Program-made: the position numbers and the translations under genes
Part shown: positions 25,336 to 36,400 of the stretch, piece by piece
Layout: each line of letters begins with the position of its first letter
Numbering within the stretch: position 1 is the stretch's first letter
The notes under the pieces: model-generated
Told to the model about the DNA's origin: nothing
The model's input: only the letters and a program-made list of their open reading frames with translations
Database searches by the model: none
Assembly (NCBI GenBank): GCA_030267565.1
Contig: BRXU01000003.1
Location: 6,175,001 to 6,239,000 of the forward strand
Direction of reading: 5' to 3'
DNA from: Pleodorina starrii
Taxonomy: Eukaryota; Chlorophyta; Chlorophyceae; Chlamydomonadales; Volvocaceae
DNA: 64,000 bases

Positions 25336-28300
25336 ATGCCGAACGCCTTCCAAGCGTTTCGCACAGCGCACGAGCCGTGCAGTAGCCAGCTCAGCACCAC
25401 CGCGCGCCAGGCGTCGGCCCGGACGCTCGCCGGCTGCGCACCACTGCTGCAGCGCTGCTCCTCTGCCCGGGGCAACCCTTTCAGCACACCGATGGGTGGC
25501 CGGCAGTCCAAGGCGCCGGCCGCTGCAAGCCCCGCCACGCCCCAGGCCGGGGCTGGCTTTCTGCAACTTGAGCCCTACAGCCCCCCGGCCTGGGCCTCCC
25601 ACGTCCCCCTGGTGAGCACCACCCCTCCCCCCCACCTGCTCCGCCTGCCTTCCTGGCGCGCCATACGGCGCAAAACCGCGCCTCAAAACTCCCCGGAGAC
25701 ACGCTCGCCTTTGGCAGCACCGCAGCAGGGCTGCCCTTCCTTCTCGTGATAGCGAATCGCTGGTTGCGTGCGTGTGGCTGGGTGGGTGGGGCGAGCCAGC
25801 CAGCCAGCCAGCCCATTAGTCCTGCAATACGGGAAACTTCCTAGGCTAGGCTGGGCGGTAGGCGCTCACCCTCTAAGCCCCCACTCCCCAGGTCCCGGCC
25901 AGCCGCTTCCGACTGGGTATGCTGCCCACACCCACCCACGAGTGGCGCCTGCCGGGGCTGCCCGAGGGCATCCGGCTGCTCATCAAGCGGGATGACCTCA
26001 GCGGCATGCAGATGAGTGGAAACAAGGTCAGCTGGGTTAGGAGGGTCAGGAGGGGCCAGAAGCTGGGCCTGGGGCGGGGGCGGGGCCTGGGGCGGGGACA
26101 GGAGCTGCGGGAGCTGGGGCTGGGGCTGCGATGGTATGAGCGAAAGGGTGCAGCGGACCCCGCGGGTTGCCCGGGGGGGTGGGGTACGTACCGGATCTGA
26201 TGCGACGATGCAGTCGTCTGCGGGTTGTGGATTGTGGGTTGTGGGTCGTGGGTTGTGGTTGATGATGGATTTGGGGCCGATCCGCGCACAGCAGCTGCGG
26301 GGGCGTGTTGCCGGCCCGGCCTTCCGCGCCGGCAGTGCAGGGCGCGGACTCTTGAGCCCGGGGGGGCGGGGGGTCGGGGCTGGACCCTAGAGGCTGCTGA
26401 TTCCCGTCTAAATGGACCAGCGCCGCCGGGTCCCGGTTTCGAAACTCCCTCCCTTCGGGTTTGTGGCTCCCCACGTGCATACGACCCACATCCCCTCCAA
26501 AACCCTAAAACCCTAAAACTCACCCCACCCCCAGGTTCGCAAGTTGGAGTTTCTGATGGCGGAGGCGGTCCAGGGGGGGTACGACTGCGTGGTCACGATC
26601 GGAGGCATCCAGTCCAACCACGCCCGGGCCACAGCCGTGGCGGCCAGGTGGGGGCGGCGCGGGGGGAGGGGCAGTCCGGCGCGACCCACCCGACCAGCGG
26701 GGACCCAGTCTGGGCCACCCACCCACCCACCCACCCACCCACCCACCCACCCACCCACCCACCCACCCACCCACCCACCCACCCACCCACCCACCCACCC
26801 ACCCACCCCGATCATTCAGGTATCTCGGTTTGGACTGCCACCTCATTCTGCGCACCAGCCGCCAAGCAGTGGACTCTGATCCCGGGCTGGTGGGCAACTT
26901 ACTGGTGGAGAGAATGGCGGGAGCGCAGCTGCATCTGGTGGGGTGGGGGGGTGGGGGGTCCTTCCTTGTGTGGGGCAGCTTGTCGGAGCACGGAGGAGGG
27001 CGAGATGGATGTGTGTGTGTGTGGGGGGGGGGGGAACAGCAGAGGCGGGAGAGAGAGAGGGGGCGCGGGCGCCAACAGGGGTGGGGGCTGGTTGTGGAGG
27101 GTACGGCAGGTGAAGGGGGAGGGAAGAGAGGGGCTGCGTTGATCTGCGCGGCGAGGTGCGGCCAGGCAAGAAAAAAGGCCAGGTCGGATCAGCTTCTTGG
27201 GAGCCCCCCACCCAGCGGACACAGGAGCTGCCCTCCCGCGCTTCCATTGCACGGGTCCATGGACCATGCATGATGGCCGCGGGGCGTGGCGAGTGGGTGC
27301 CGTGCTCGAGAGGTTTCGGCGCTGTTGAGTGCGACATGAGCATTGCGACGGACGAACCAAAGATGCGCTAACCCTTCGCCCCCAAAGAAAAGCGCTCGTC
27401 CGCCCTCCTCCCCCCCCCCAGGTGACTAAGGAGGAGTACGGCACAATGGGCAGCGGGCCCCTCCTGGAGCAGCTGCGGTTGGAGCTGGCGGCGGCGGGCA
27501 GGCGGCCTTACGTAATACCCGTGGGGGGCTCCAGCCCGCTGGGCGTGTGGGGCTACCTGGAGGTGCGTACGACAAACGGTACGGCACGGCGTTGCCATGT
27601 CCGACGCTGACTCCAATCCACCCCATTCCCACCCCTCTTCAATGGGGGACGCTGCCGTCGCAGCCGCGAGCGCATCTGTCTCTAATACCGGTACTGGCCC
27701 AACTCCTCAGCCGCCGCCGCCGCCGTCGCGGTCCTTTCTTGACCCACCTGCCCACCTCCCCGTCATACCCCAACTCTTCCTCCCCCACCTCCCCATCCCC
27801 GCACACGTGTACTCCCATGCCGTACCATAATACTCCTCGTAGGCGGTCCACGAGATCCTGCAGCAGGTCCAGTCCAGCCCACTGCTGCGGGAGCTGGGGC
27901 CCATCACCGATATTGCGATGGTGGGTCCTACCGCCACCGAATGTACCACAGACTGTCAATGTACCCGTATCGGCGCACAGACGGTCAGCTGCAGAGCGGA
28001 GCGGGGTCAAACTTCACTACCCCACCCCGCCATCATCCCCCACCTCCCCATCCACTCCCGCGGGCTGCTGTTGCCGAGCCTTGCCTCCCCCTCTCTCCCC
28101 CCCCCGCGTCTGGAACATTGCGGGGGTACCTGAGCACCTGGTTGTGTGGTTGACCCGCGGTGGCTCGTCAGCTGGCTAGCGGCTGCGAACAAAGATCGAT
28201 GATCACCGCGCCGGCCCCGCCCCGCCCTGTTGTTGCACCCTCCACAGGCGTGCGGCAGCGGCGGCACTACCGCGGGTCTGGCGCTGGGCTCCGCACTCAG

Positions 28301-29890
28301 GTGGGGGGGCTGGTCGTGGGGGGGTGTGAGGGGGGGGAGGGGGACCAAAGATGTCCCGCATTCGGGTGGACTGGGGGATGGGCAGGGCTGCGACCCGACC
28401 CGACCCAACCTGACCGGGCCTGACAGGATTGATCCGGGCCGGACCCACCCTGACCCGACCCGGGGTACGAGTACGAGGGCGAGTACGAGTGCTGCGATCT
28501 GCATGGCAACGGCAATCACAATTGACGGTATTGGAGAAAGACGCCCCATCACGCCGTCTTCGAGGACGACCCCGCCCGGACGCCCCACACCCCGCACCCC
28601 GTCCCCCGCCCCCCCGCACCGTCCTCCGTGCCCGTTCCCCACCTTTCCCGCAGCCCGCTGGGCGCACGAGTACACGCGTACGGCGTCTGCGACACGCCCA
28701 ACTACTTTTACGACTACATCAACGGCCTGCTTGAGGGGTTGGGCGCCAAGCCGGGCGGGGAGCTGCTGGGAGGGCGGGAGGCGCGGGGGATGATGCGGGC
28801 GGTGCAGGCTCGCGGTTCGGGGTACGCCATCAGCACCGAGTCGGAGCTGCGGACGGTGCAGGTGGGTGTGTGGGTGTGTGGGTGGGATGGGGGAATGAAG
28901 TCTGCTCCCTTAACCCGCTGCTGGCCATCTTTCGCGCCGGACAGGACACCTCTGCAATCGCTTATTTAATTTGCGGTTTTGTTGGTTTTGTTGGTTTTCG
29001 GTTCCGGTTCCGGTTCCGGTTCCTACATAAAGGAGGGAGTAGTGATGATGAGAACGTAGCGGTGCAAGTGGGTCGGGCGGGTCGGGCGGGTGGGTAGGTA
29101 AGAAGGACGAGCCGCAGCGCAGTTACCAGTGGGCGCGGGGAGGGTGGGTGGGCGGGAGGGGTTGCGAAGAAATCCAAACTCCGCGCCAGTCGCCAGTCAG
29201 TCGCCAGTCGCCTGTCCTTCACGCTGACCCTGCAGGAGGTTTCGGCAGCGACCGGTGTCGTCCTGGATCCAGTGTACAGCGGCAAGGCCGTACACGCGCT
29301 GCTGGCGGAGATCCGCAGCAACCCGGCGGAGTGGCGCGGTCGCACGGTGCTGTTCGTACACACGGGAGGGCTGCTGGTGAGAGTGACGGCGGCGGAGGGG
29401 GCGCCGACCCGACCCGTGGGTCATCGGGTCATCGGGTCGCCGCGTCTGCGTCTTGAAGAGGCCCTCATGACTCGGGGCTCGGCAAACGGGAGGGTGTGGC
29501 TCTCGGGGGGACCATGTGGGAATGCCTCACACCAGGGACAACCCCCCCCCAACCGGTTTCCGGAGCCCGCGCTGGGAGCTGTGTTTCTGGAGATCCTTGC
29601 CCCTCTTTTTTCATCTGTCTTGTCTTGCCCTGCCTGCCTAGCGGTGCCGCGAGCCTGCAAGAAGCCGCGTAGCCGCACACACAGGTCATAACAAACGGAC
29701 GCGCCCGAGCAACTGGGCGCTTTGCCCCTTGACGGTTGACCGTTGACCGCTGGCCTGGTACACCGCCGTGCTGCAGGGTATGTACGACAAGCTCGACCAG
29801 CTGGGACCCCTGGTGCAGAAGCACGGGCCGCCCGTGGTCCGTATGCAGGTGCCGGAGGCGTCTGTACGGCAGCCCGTACAGAGCTCGTAA
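25336..29890 (+). CDS. D-cysteine desulfhydrase, PLP-dependent (ACC deaminase/D-cysteine desulfhydrase family)
   Basis: Ten exons: 25336-25611, 25892-26026, 26535-26647, 26820-26937, 27422-27562, 27843-27920, 28248-28300, 28654-28861, 29236-29376, 29777-29890; 458 aa ending in TAA. The family breaks D-cysteine into pyruvate, ammonia and H2S. The fold and motifs are clear: [24 protein letters not shown] with the PLP lysine K137 as the last residue of exon 2, [10 protein letters not shown] with S164, and [11 protein letters not shown]137-S164 and Y362-Y388 keep the spacing of bacterial ACC deaminase (K51-S78, Y268-Y294). At the two positions that separate the activities it has S389 (in PVYSGK) and T417 (in HTGG), as in plant D-cysteine desulfhydrases, where ACC deaminases have Glu and Leu. 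Residues 1-90, rich in Ser/Ala/Arg/Pro, look like an organelle transit peptide. The gene converges on the phosphorylase gene. Confidence 0.93.
26500..26519 (+). repeat. Short telomere-like tract (CCCTAAAA x2)
   Basis: Two full CCCTAAAA units preceded by AAAA, just upstream of the acceptor of desulfhydrase exon 3. CCCTAAAA is the complement of the Chlamydomonas telomere repeat TTTTAGGG. Two units can arise by chance. Confidence 0.6.
26716..26808 (+). repeat. (CCCA)n tetranucleotide repeat in intron
   Basis: About 23 perfect CCCA units fill most of the 172-bp intron 26648-26819 between exons 3 and 4 of the desulfhydrase gene. The complementary strand is (TGGG)n and could form G-quadruplexes. 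Confidence 0.95.
27011..27034 (+). repeat. (GT)n-poly(G) composite tract in intron
   Basis: A (GT) run flows directly into twelve G residues inside the intron 26938-27421. The same arrangement recurs at 32310, 59903 and 62057. Confidence 0.85.
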
Positions 29891-29993
29891 CGAACCCTGA
29901 CCCACCCACCCACCCACTTGCTTCCTGTGCGAGCACCGTCAACAGCCCCTGCCACCCGCGTATCTCCGCATGCCAGGGGCCAGAAAACGCCGG

Positions 29994-29998
29994 TGTAA
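29994..29998 (+). terminator. TGTAA poly(A) signal, desulfhydrase gene
   Basis: TGTAA lies 104 nt downstream of the stop codon of the D-cysteine desulfhydrase gene, a normal distance for this algal signal. Confidence 0.6.
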
Positions 29999-30044
29999 CA
30001 CCCACCACCAACACCACGGGGTATTTGCTTGGAACCAGCACAAG

Positions 30045-30122
30045 TCAACCGCAACCGCAACCACAACCACAACCGCAACCACAACCGCAACCGCAACCGC
30101 AACCGCAACCACAACCACAACC
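30045..30122 (+). repeat. 6-bp AACCRC tandem repeat
   Basis: About thirteen units alternating AACCGC and AACCAC, starting about 50 bp after the desulfhydrase poly(A) signal candidate. Confidence 0.85.
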
Positions 30123-30344
30123 TTCTTTCCAGGGGCCCTCGGGCTGGTTGCGGCCGCAGCCCTGGTCCCAGGCACAACATGAACCTCTCACCAAAGGCTC
30201 ACGAGGCAGCTAATCCAGGCGGCCTCGTCCAGACGTTGTTTGTCAATCACCCCGGTGGCTGGCTGGTCCTGCCGCTGGTCCCACCGCCGGCCCTATCCTT
30301 CCGAGGCGGGTCCTGGACCCTCTGGCACTCAGGAGCCCACAGCA

Positions 30345-30367
30345 GCAACACCACCAACAACAGCAAC

Positions 30368-30399
<32 letters not shown>

Positions 30400-30447
30400 C
30401 AACAACAACCACAACCACAGCAACAGCGGCAGCAGCGGCAGCAGCAT
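30345..30447 (+). repeat. AAC/ACC/AGC triplet-rich tract
   Basis: Irregular AAC, ACC and GCAGC triplets lie just beyond the stop codon of the minus-strand phosphorylase gene, inside its probable 3' UTR. Confidence 0.8.
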
Positions 30448-30462
30448 CAATCAGCGAACCGA

Positions 30463-33400
30463 TCATCGCGAGCGGGGCAGTTTGGACACAATTGCGCGCG
30501 TCACGGCGGCGGTGTTTTCGGAGGAGAGGTCCAGGAAGGTCCGCACCTCGTTGGGCCCCGCCTCGCCGCCCGCCAGATCCGACAGCGACCGCACCACCAG
30601 GCACTCCCGGGCCGCGGACGCGCACACGTGCATGAACGCCGCGCCCTCCATTTCAAAGGCCTGGGGGGAGGAGGGAGGCAGATGGAGAAGGAAGGAAGGG
30701 AGGAAGGCTGACAGCGAGAACCGATGCCGAACCAGTGTTGGGGTTGGACAAAAATCATTGGGGACAGTGGGGATAATATTGAGGAAGGAAGATACGACGT
30801 ATACGGATTTGCCCATGGGCATGGACTGAGGGCCGCTGCGCTGCGCCGGCCGCAGCCCCACACGATCCCGCGAATCGCCTCGCTTCGCCATGCACGGCAA
30901 GACACGGCACGGCAAGGCGCCGAGGTCCGCGAGATCCGCCCTCCGCACCGCACCGGCTTTTGCGAAGGGTGGACGGGCACGGACGGACGATGTCCACAGG
31001 CGGTAGGCGCTGGTTTTTGACGAAACATTCCCTGCCTTCCTCATACCTGCTACCTACCCTAATGTGACAACGCCGCAACAACAGCATTCAACATCCCCCC
31101 ACGGACCGCGGTCTCTCCTGGGTCCTGACTGCAGCACAATTCCACAACAGCTCGATGACACCCTCGCAGACCCCTCATCCCGCAGGCCCCGAGCAGCCCG
31201 TCAGTCCGTCAGATGACCGTGTCGCATTTGACTGCCGGTTCTGCCGTGCCGGACCCAGTCAGCAGACACTCACCTTCCTTTCCTTTCATAAACGCCGGCA
31301 CACGCACCTGCGCCCTGAACAGGCGGTACAGCGCCTCCCGGTACTCCCCATTGTCCAGGAATGTGGAGCCGGACAGCCCCGGGTCGGGCGACACCACCAA
31401 CCGCGGCTCGTAGCCCAGCCCCTGTGGCTGCGTGCACGGCAGGGCAGGGCAGGAGCAGCCCTCGACCCCTGCCTGCCATACGTTGATGACCCGTGCTTGC
31501 CAGACGTCGTTAGGGCAAGGACCGTAATCGAGCGGGCTCAGGTCAAGGGGGGGTAGGGGTAGGGGCGGGGTCGCGGCAATTCGTGACCGATAGCCGCCAG
31601 CTGGCAAACCCGTAAGCGTGCGACATACGGCGCAAGCGCGGGAAGCGCGGGGCGGCTTGCTCCGCTTGACCACCGACAAAGAAGTGCAGCACGTGTCGGC
31701 CAGGGGCGTGTGCGTCGATTGGATCGTGTTTGTCGTCCCGCGGGAGACGGGGCGCGACCCACACACGGACCTGCTGGCCGCCGATGACGGCTCCGCTGAG
31801 CAACGTGGTGTTCTTGTCCGATTGGATCTGGAGCAGGCGGTGGAGGGGAAGGGGAAGGGGAAGGGGAGGGGAGGGGTGATGGACTGAACGCGCAGTCCGC
31901 GCCGGAATCTGTTGTATGTAACCTCAGTGTTAGGGAGGGGAGAGGGCAGGGGTAGAGCGGGGCGCGGAGAGGCAGCATCCACCAACGGGGCCAATACAGG
32001 GGCTCTACTTAGCTTTAACAAAATCTTTGCTTACATTGTCCAGAGGTGCCGCGCTGTCCATAGCGCGTTTATTTGAACGACCGACCCACCGACACACCAA
32101 CACGGCGGACTGCCGCCCCCCCACCTCCCGCCGGACCCGACCTCACCCCGACCAGACCCGACCTGCCGGGCGATGTTCCAGAGGGTTTCGGAGACGGGCA
32201 TGAAGAACTGTGTGGGTGGGATGTTCTGGAACACGTCGTCTGGGTTTCGGAGCACCTCAGCCTCCATGGGAACGGCGAAGCCGCTGTAAAATTCCACGTT
32301 GGGGATGCCTGTGTGTGTGTGTGTGTGGGGGGGGGGGGGGGGAAGCGGTGTGACGGGATCGTCTAGTGACAGTGATGGAACATGGAAGTGCTGTTTCCGT
32401 GAAGGTGTTTGGTGGCGGCGTGTGGGTCCCGGTGAGGGGGGAGTGTGGGAGCAGCGCTTGTTCTTGGCGGGTGTGAGAGACCGCGGTTGGGGCAGCGTGG
32501 GGGACACAACACACAGCAGCATTTCGGGCCTGGGAGATAGCCACTATGCGGGGCAGCAGTGGCGAAAAGAGACGGTGGCAATCACAAGCGGCGCGGCGCA
32601 TTTGCGTCTGGAAGGAAAGCAGCGTTGACGTTCGTGCCTTGGAAAGCCGCTCAGCGCTGGGGGCCGTGCTCAGCCAAAACCATCAACGACCAACGGTCAA
32701 CGCACAGTACGGTGCTCAAGGTACGACGTACGCACCCGCCACGGCGTCGATGTCGGCCTGGGATGCCTCGGCGGCGTCGGCGAGGGGCGCGGTCAGCGAG
32801 ACGGGGTATCCGGCCAGCGTCGCAAACTTGTTTGGGAAGTCGCGACCCACCTCGTAAAAGACGCTGCGGGCGGGTAAGAGAGCCGAGCCGTAGTGAAGCC
32901 ATTCTGTTACAGAATTGTGATGCCAGAAGAGGCCTTGCTTCGAAGGAGCAGGTCTCCTGAACCGAAAAAAGAGAAACCACGAGCGAAGAACTACGCGGGC
33001 GACGCTCAGGGAGGGCGGGCGGGAGCGCGTGCTGAACAACAAAAACAAGATAAGATGTCAGCCATCAACGCGCCACTTTATGCGGTCCTGAGAACACGGA
33101 CCGCGGGCCGGGCAGTCGTACAACTGTCGGCCCCGTAGGCCTTACACCTAACTAACCCGGCTTACTCCAACGTAAGCCCGCATTAGTTCTTGCTCCAGAT
33201 CACTGCCAAAAGAAAAGATACCCCCTCTAGCGGTATATTGCACACCAAACGGCGCCACGCGCCGGACCGCGAGAGGGCCAAAGAAGGCGACGGCCTTCGG
33301 GCAGGAGCGCACACCCATATCGAGGTAGTGCTCCCGCAGGGCGGCCGAGTTGGCCGCCCAACCCCCAAACGACTCCACGACATCCAACGGCACACCCGCC

Positions 33401-36400
33401 GCACGCGCAGCCAAGGCGCCACCGCGCCGGAGGCTGTACAACGTGTGGACGCCACGCAAGTGCGCCAAGCCACGCTGCACCAGGACCGTAGCAAACCAAC
33501 GCTCCGCCGTGGCCGTGGACTGCCGCGCCGGCCACAGACCGGCTGGGGAACGAGCCAGCTGCCGCTCCAACGCTCCCCGCAACAACGGGAGGCTACACAA
33601 GGGAAACTGCAAGACGGGCGCTTGCTCGGCAGACACGATGCGCCCTTTCCAAGGGCGCATCGTGTACTGAAAAACGGGCTCTCCGTCCAGCAGGGTGACA
33701 CGCGCCCAGATCACCGACAGCAACGAATCGGGGCGCAAAAAGAGACAGAAATCGAGGACGACAAACAAAAGCGGCAGGAACAGATCCGACTGGAGGGGGA
33801 CTGCCGCAAGGCGCTCATACAGGTGCCAGGCATCAGACGCACTAAACGCCAGCACCAGCGATGACGGGGCGGCAAGCGAGACCTGCAGCCGTGCCCACCC
33901 CTTGCGAAAGGCCGCCAACCAAACATTATCCCCGTCGCAAGGCTTAGCGAAACCCAGCAAATCATGCACGGTATTGATGGCGCTAAAGTAAGGCTGCGAC
34001 GTGCGCGCCTGCACCGTTCCCTTGGACGCTAGAAACTGCGCCCATAAAAGACCGGTGTACTGCGTTGCCGGTAAAAACTCCAAACCTTCCGCGACACAGA
34101 AATGCACGAACGAGGCGAAGTGAGACCCGTAGGACTTCCACGACGACGCGCCCACACGCGCGGTAATAACCTGGGCGATGACCCCGAGGCGCTCCGTGTG
34201 GTCCGCACCCGGGGCGGCCGCTTGCAAATGCGCAACTAACAAGTCCGAGACAACCGGCGGTGCGCCCACACCATGAAGGTTCAGCGCGTAACGGGGAGCT
34301 GCGACAATGTCCGTGGGCGTGGGCGTGGGCGGGGAAGGCGGCGGCGGCTGCGTGCGTGATGCTGCTCATTCGGTTAACGTTGTGCCGCCATCGGCCCATT
34401 GGCCCATCGGCCCATCTGCCCATCTGCCCATCTGCCCATCGGCCCATCGGCCCATCGGCCCATCGGCCCATCGGCCCATCGGCCCATCGGCCCATCGGCC
34501 CATCGGCCCATCGGCCCATCGGCCCATCGGCCCATCGGCCCATCGGCCCATCGGCCCATCGGCCCATCGGCCCATCGGCCCATCGGCCCATCGGCCCATC
34601 GGCCCATCGGCCCATCGGCCCATCGGCCCATCGGCCCATCGGCCCATCGGCCCATCGGCCCATCGGCCCATCGGCCCATCGGCCCATCGGCCCATCGGCC
34701 CATCGGCCCATCGGCCCATCGGCCCATCGGCCCATCGGCCCATCGGCCCATCGGCCCATCGGCCCATCGGCCCATCGGCCCATCGGCCCATCGGCCCATC
34801 GGCCCATCGGCCCATCGGCCCATCGGCCCATCGGCCCATCGGCCCATCGGCCCATCGGCCCATCGGCCCATCGGCCCATCGGCCCATCGGCCCATCGGCC
34901 CATCGGCCCATCGGCCCATCGGCCCATCGGCCCATCGGCCCATCGGCCCATCGGCCCATCGGCCCATCGGCCCATCGGCCCATCGGCCCATCGGCCCATC
35001 GGCCCATCGGCCCATCGGCCCATCGGCCCATCGGCCCATCGGCCCATCGGCCCATCGGCCCGTCGGCCCATCGGCCCATCGGCCCATCGGCCCGTCGGCC
35101 CATCGGCCCGTCGGCCCATCGGCCCGTCGGCCCATGGGCCCATCGGCCCATCGGCCCATCGGCCCATCGGCCCATGGGCCCATGGGCCCATCGGCCCATC
35201 GGCCCATCGGCCCATCGGCCCATCGGCCCGTCGGCCCATCGGCCCGTCGGCCCATCGGCCCGTCGGCCCATCGGCCCGTCGGCCCATCGGCCCGTCGGCC
35301 CATCGGCCCGTCGGCCCATCGGCCCGTCGGCCCATCGGCCCGTCGGCCCATCGGCCCATCGGCCCATCGGCCCATCGGCCCATCGGCCCATCGGCCCGTC
35401 GGCCCATCGGCCCATCGGCCCATCGGCCCGTCGGCCCATCGGCCCGTCGGCCCATCGGCCCATCGGCCCATCGGCCCATGGGCCCATCGGCCCATCGGCC
35501 CATGGGCCCATGGGCCCATCGGCCCATGGGCCCATCGGCCCATCGGCCCGTCGGCCCGTCGGCCCGTCGGCCCATCGGCCCGTCGGCCCATCGGCCCGTC
35601 GGCCCATCGGCCCGTCGGCCCATGGGCCCATGGGCCCATCGGCCCATCGGCCCATCGGCCCATCGGCCCATCGGCCCATCGGCCCATCGGCCCATCGGCC
35701 CATCGGCCCATCGGCCCATCGGCCCATCGGCCCATCGGCCCATCGGCCCATCGGCCCATCGGCCCATCGGCCCATGGGCCCATGGGCCCATCGGCCCATG
35801 GGCCCATCGGCCCATCGGCCCATCGGCCCATGGGCCCATCGGCCCATGGGCCCATCGGCCCATCGGCCCATCGGCCCATCGGCCCATCGGCCCGTCGGCC
35901 CGTCGGCCCATCGGCCCGTCGGCCCATCGGCCCGTCGGCCCATCGGCCCGTCGGCCCATGGGCCCATGGGCCCATCGGCCCATCGGCCCATCGGCCCATC
36001 GGCCCATCGGCCCATCGGCCCATCGGCCCATCGGCCCATCGGCCCATCGGCCCATCGGCCCATCGGCCCATCGGCCCATCGGCCCATCGGCCCGTCGGCC
36101 CATCGGCCCGTCGGCCCATCGGCCCGTCGGCCCATCGGCCCGTCGGCTCATCGGCCCATGGGCCCGTCGGCCCATCGGCCCATCGGCCCATGGGCCCATC
36201 GGCCCATCGGCCCATGGGCCCATCGGCCCATCGGCCCATCGGCCCATCGGCCCATCGGCCCGTCGGCCCATGGGCCCGTCGGCCCATCGGCCCATCGGCC
36301 CATCGGCCCGTCGGCCCATCGGCCCGTCGGCCCATGGGCCCGTCGGCCCATGGGCCCGTCGGCCCATCGGCCCATCGGCCCATCGGCCCATCGGCCCATC

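Larger units (their letters stand above)
29891..30462. other. Convergent intergenic region with two low-complexity tracts
   Basis: Holds the 3' ends of two convergent genes. Apart from the two CA-rich repeats at 30045 and 30345 I see no coding sequence. No TGTAA was found on the minus strand for the phosphorylase gene, so its 3' end is undefined. Confidence 0.6.
33142..34388 (-). mobile_element. Tyrosine-recombinase mobile element (Crypton/DIRS-like), boundaries unknown
   Basis: Core of a mobile element defined by the recombinase gene and its TGTAA signal. I found no reverse transcriptase, RNase H or terminal repeats around it, so a Crypton-like recombinase-only element or a remnant of a DIRS-type element are both possible. 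The satellite starts 119 bp upstream of the recombinase start and may be inside or outside the element. Confidence 0.45.

Noticed and set aside
25336..29890. Annotation as 1-aminocyclopropane-1-carboxylate deaminase
   Set aside because: The two specificity positions are Ser and Thr, as in D-cysteine desulfhydrases, not Glu and Leu.
33190..33864. Plus-strand frame opposite the recombinase
   Set aside because: It is the antisense shadow of the recombinase, whose minus-strand frame carries the conserved catalytic boxes.
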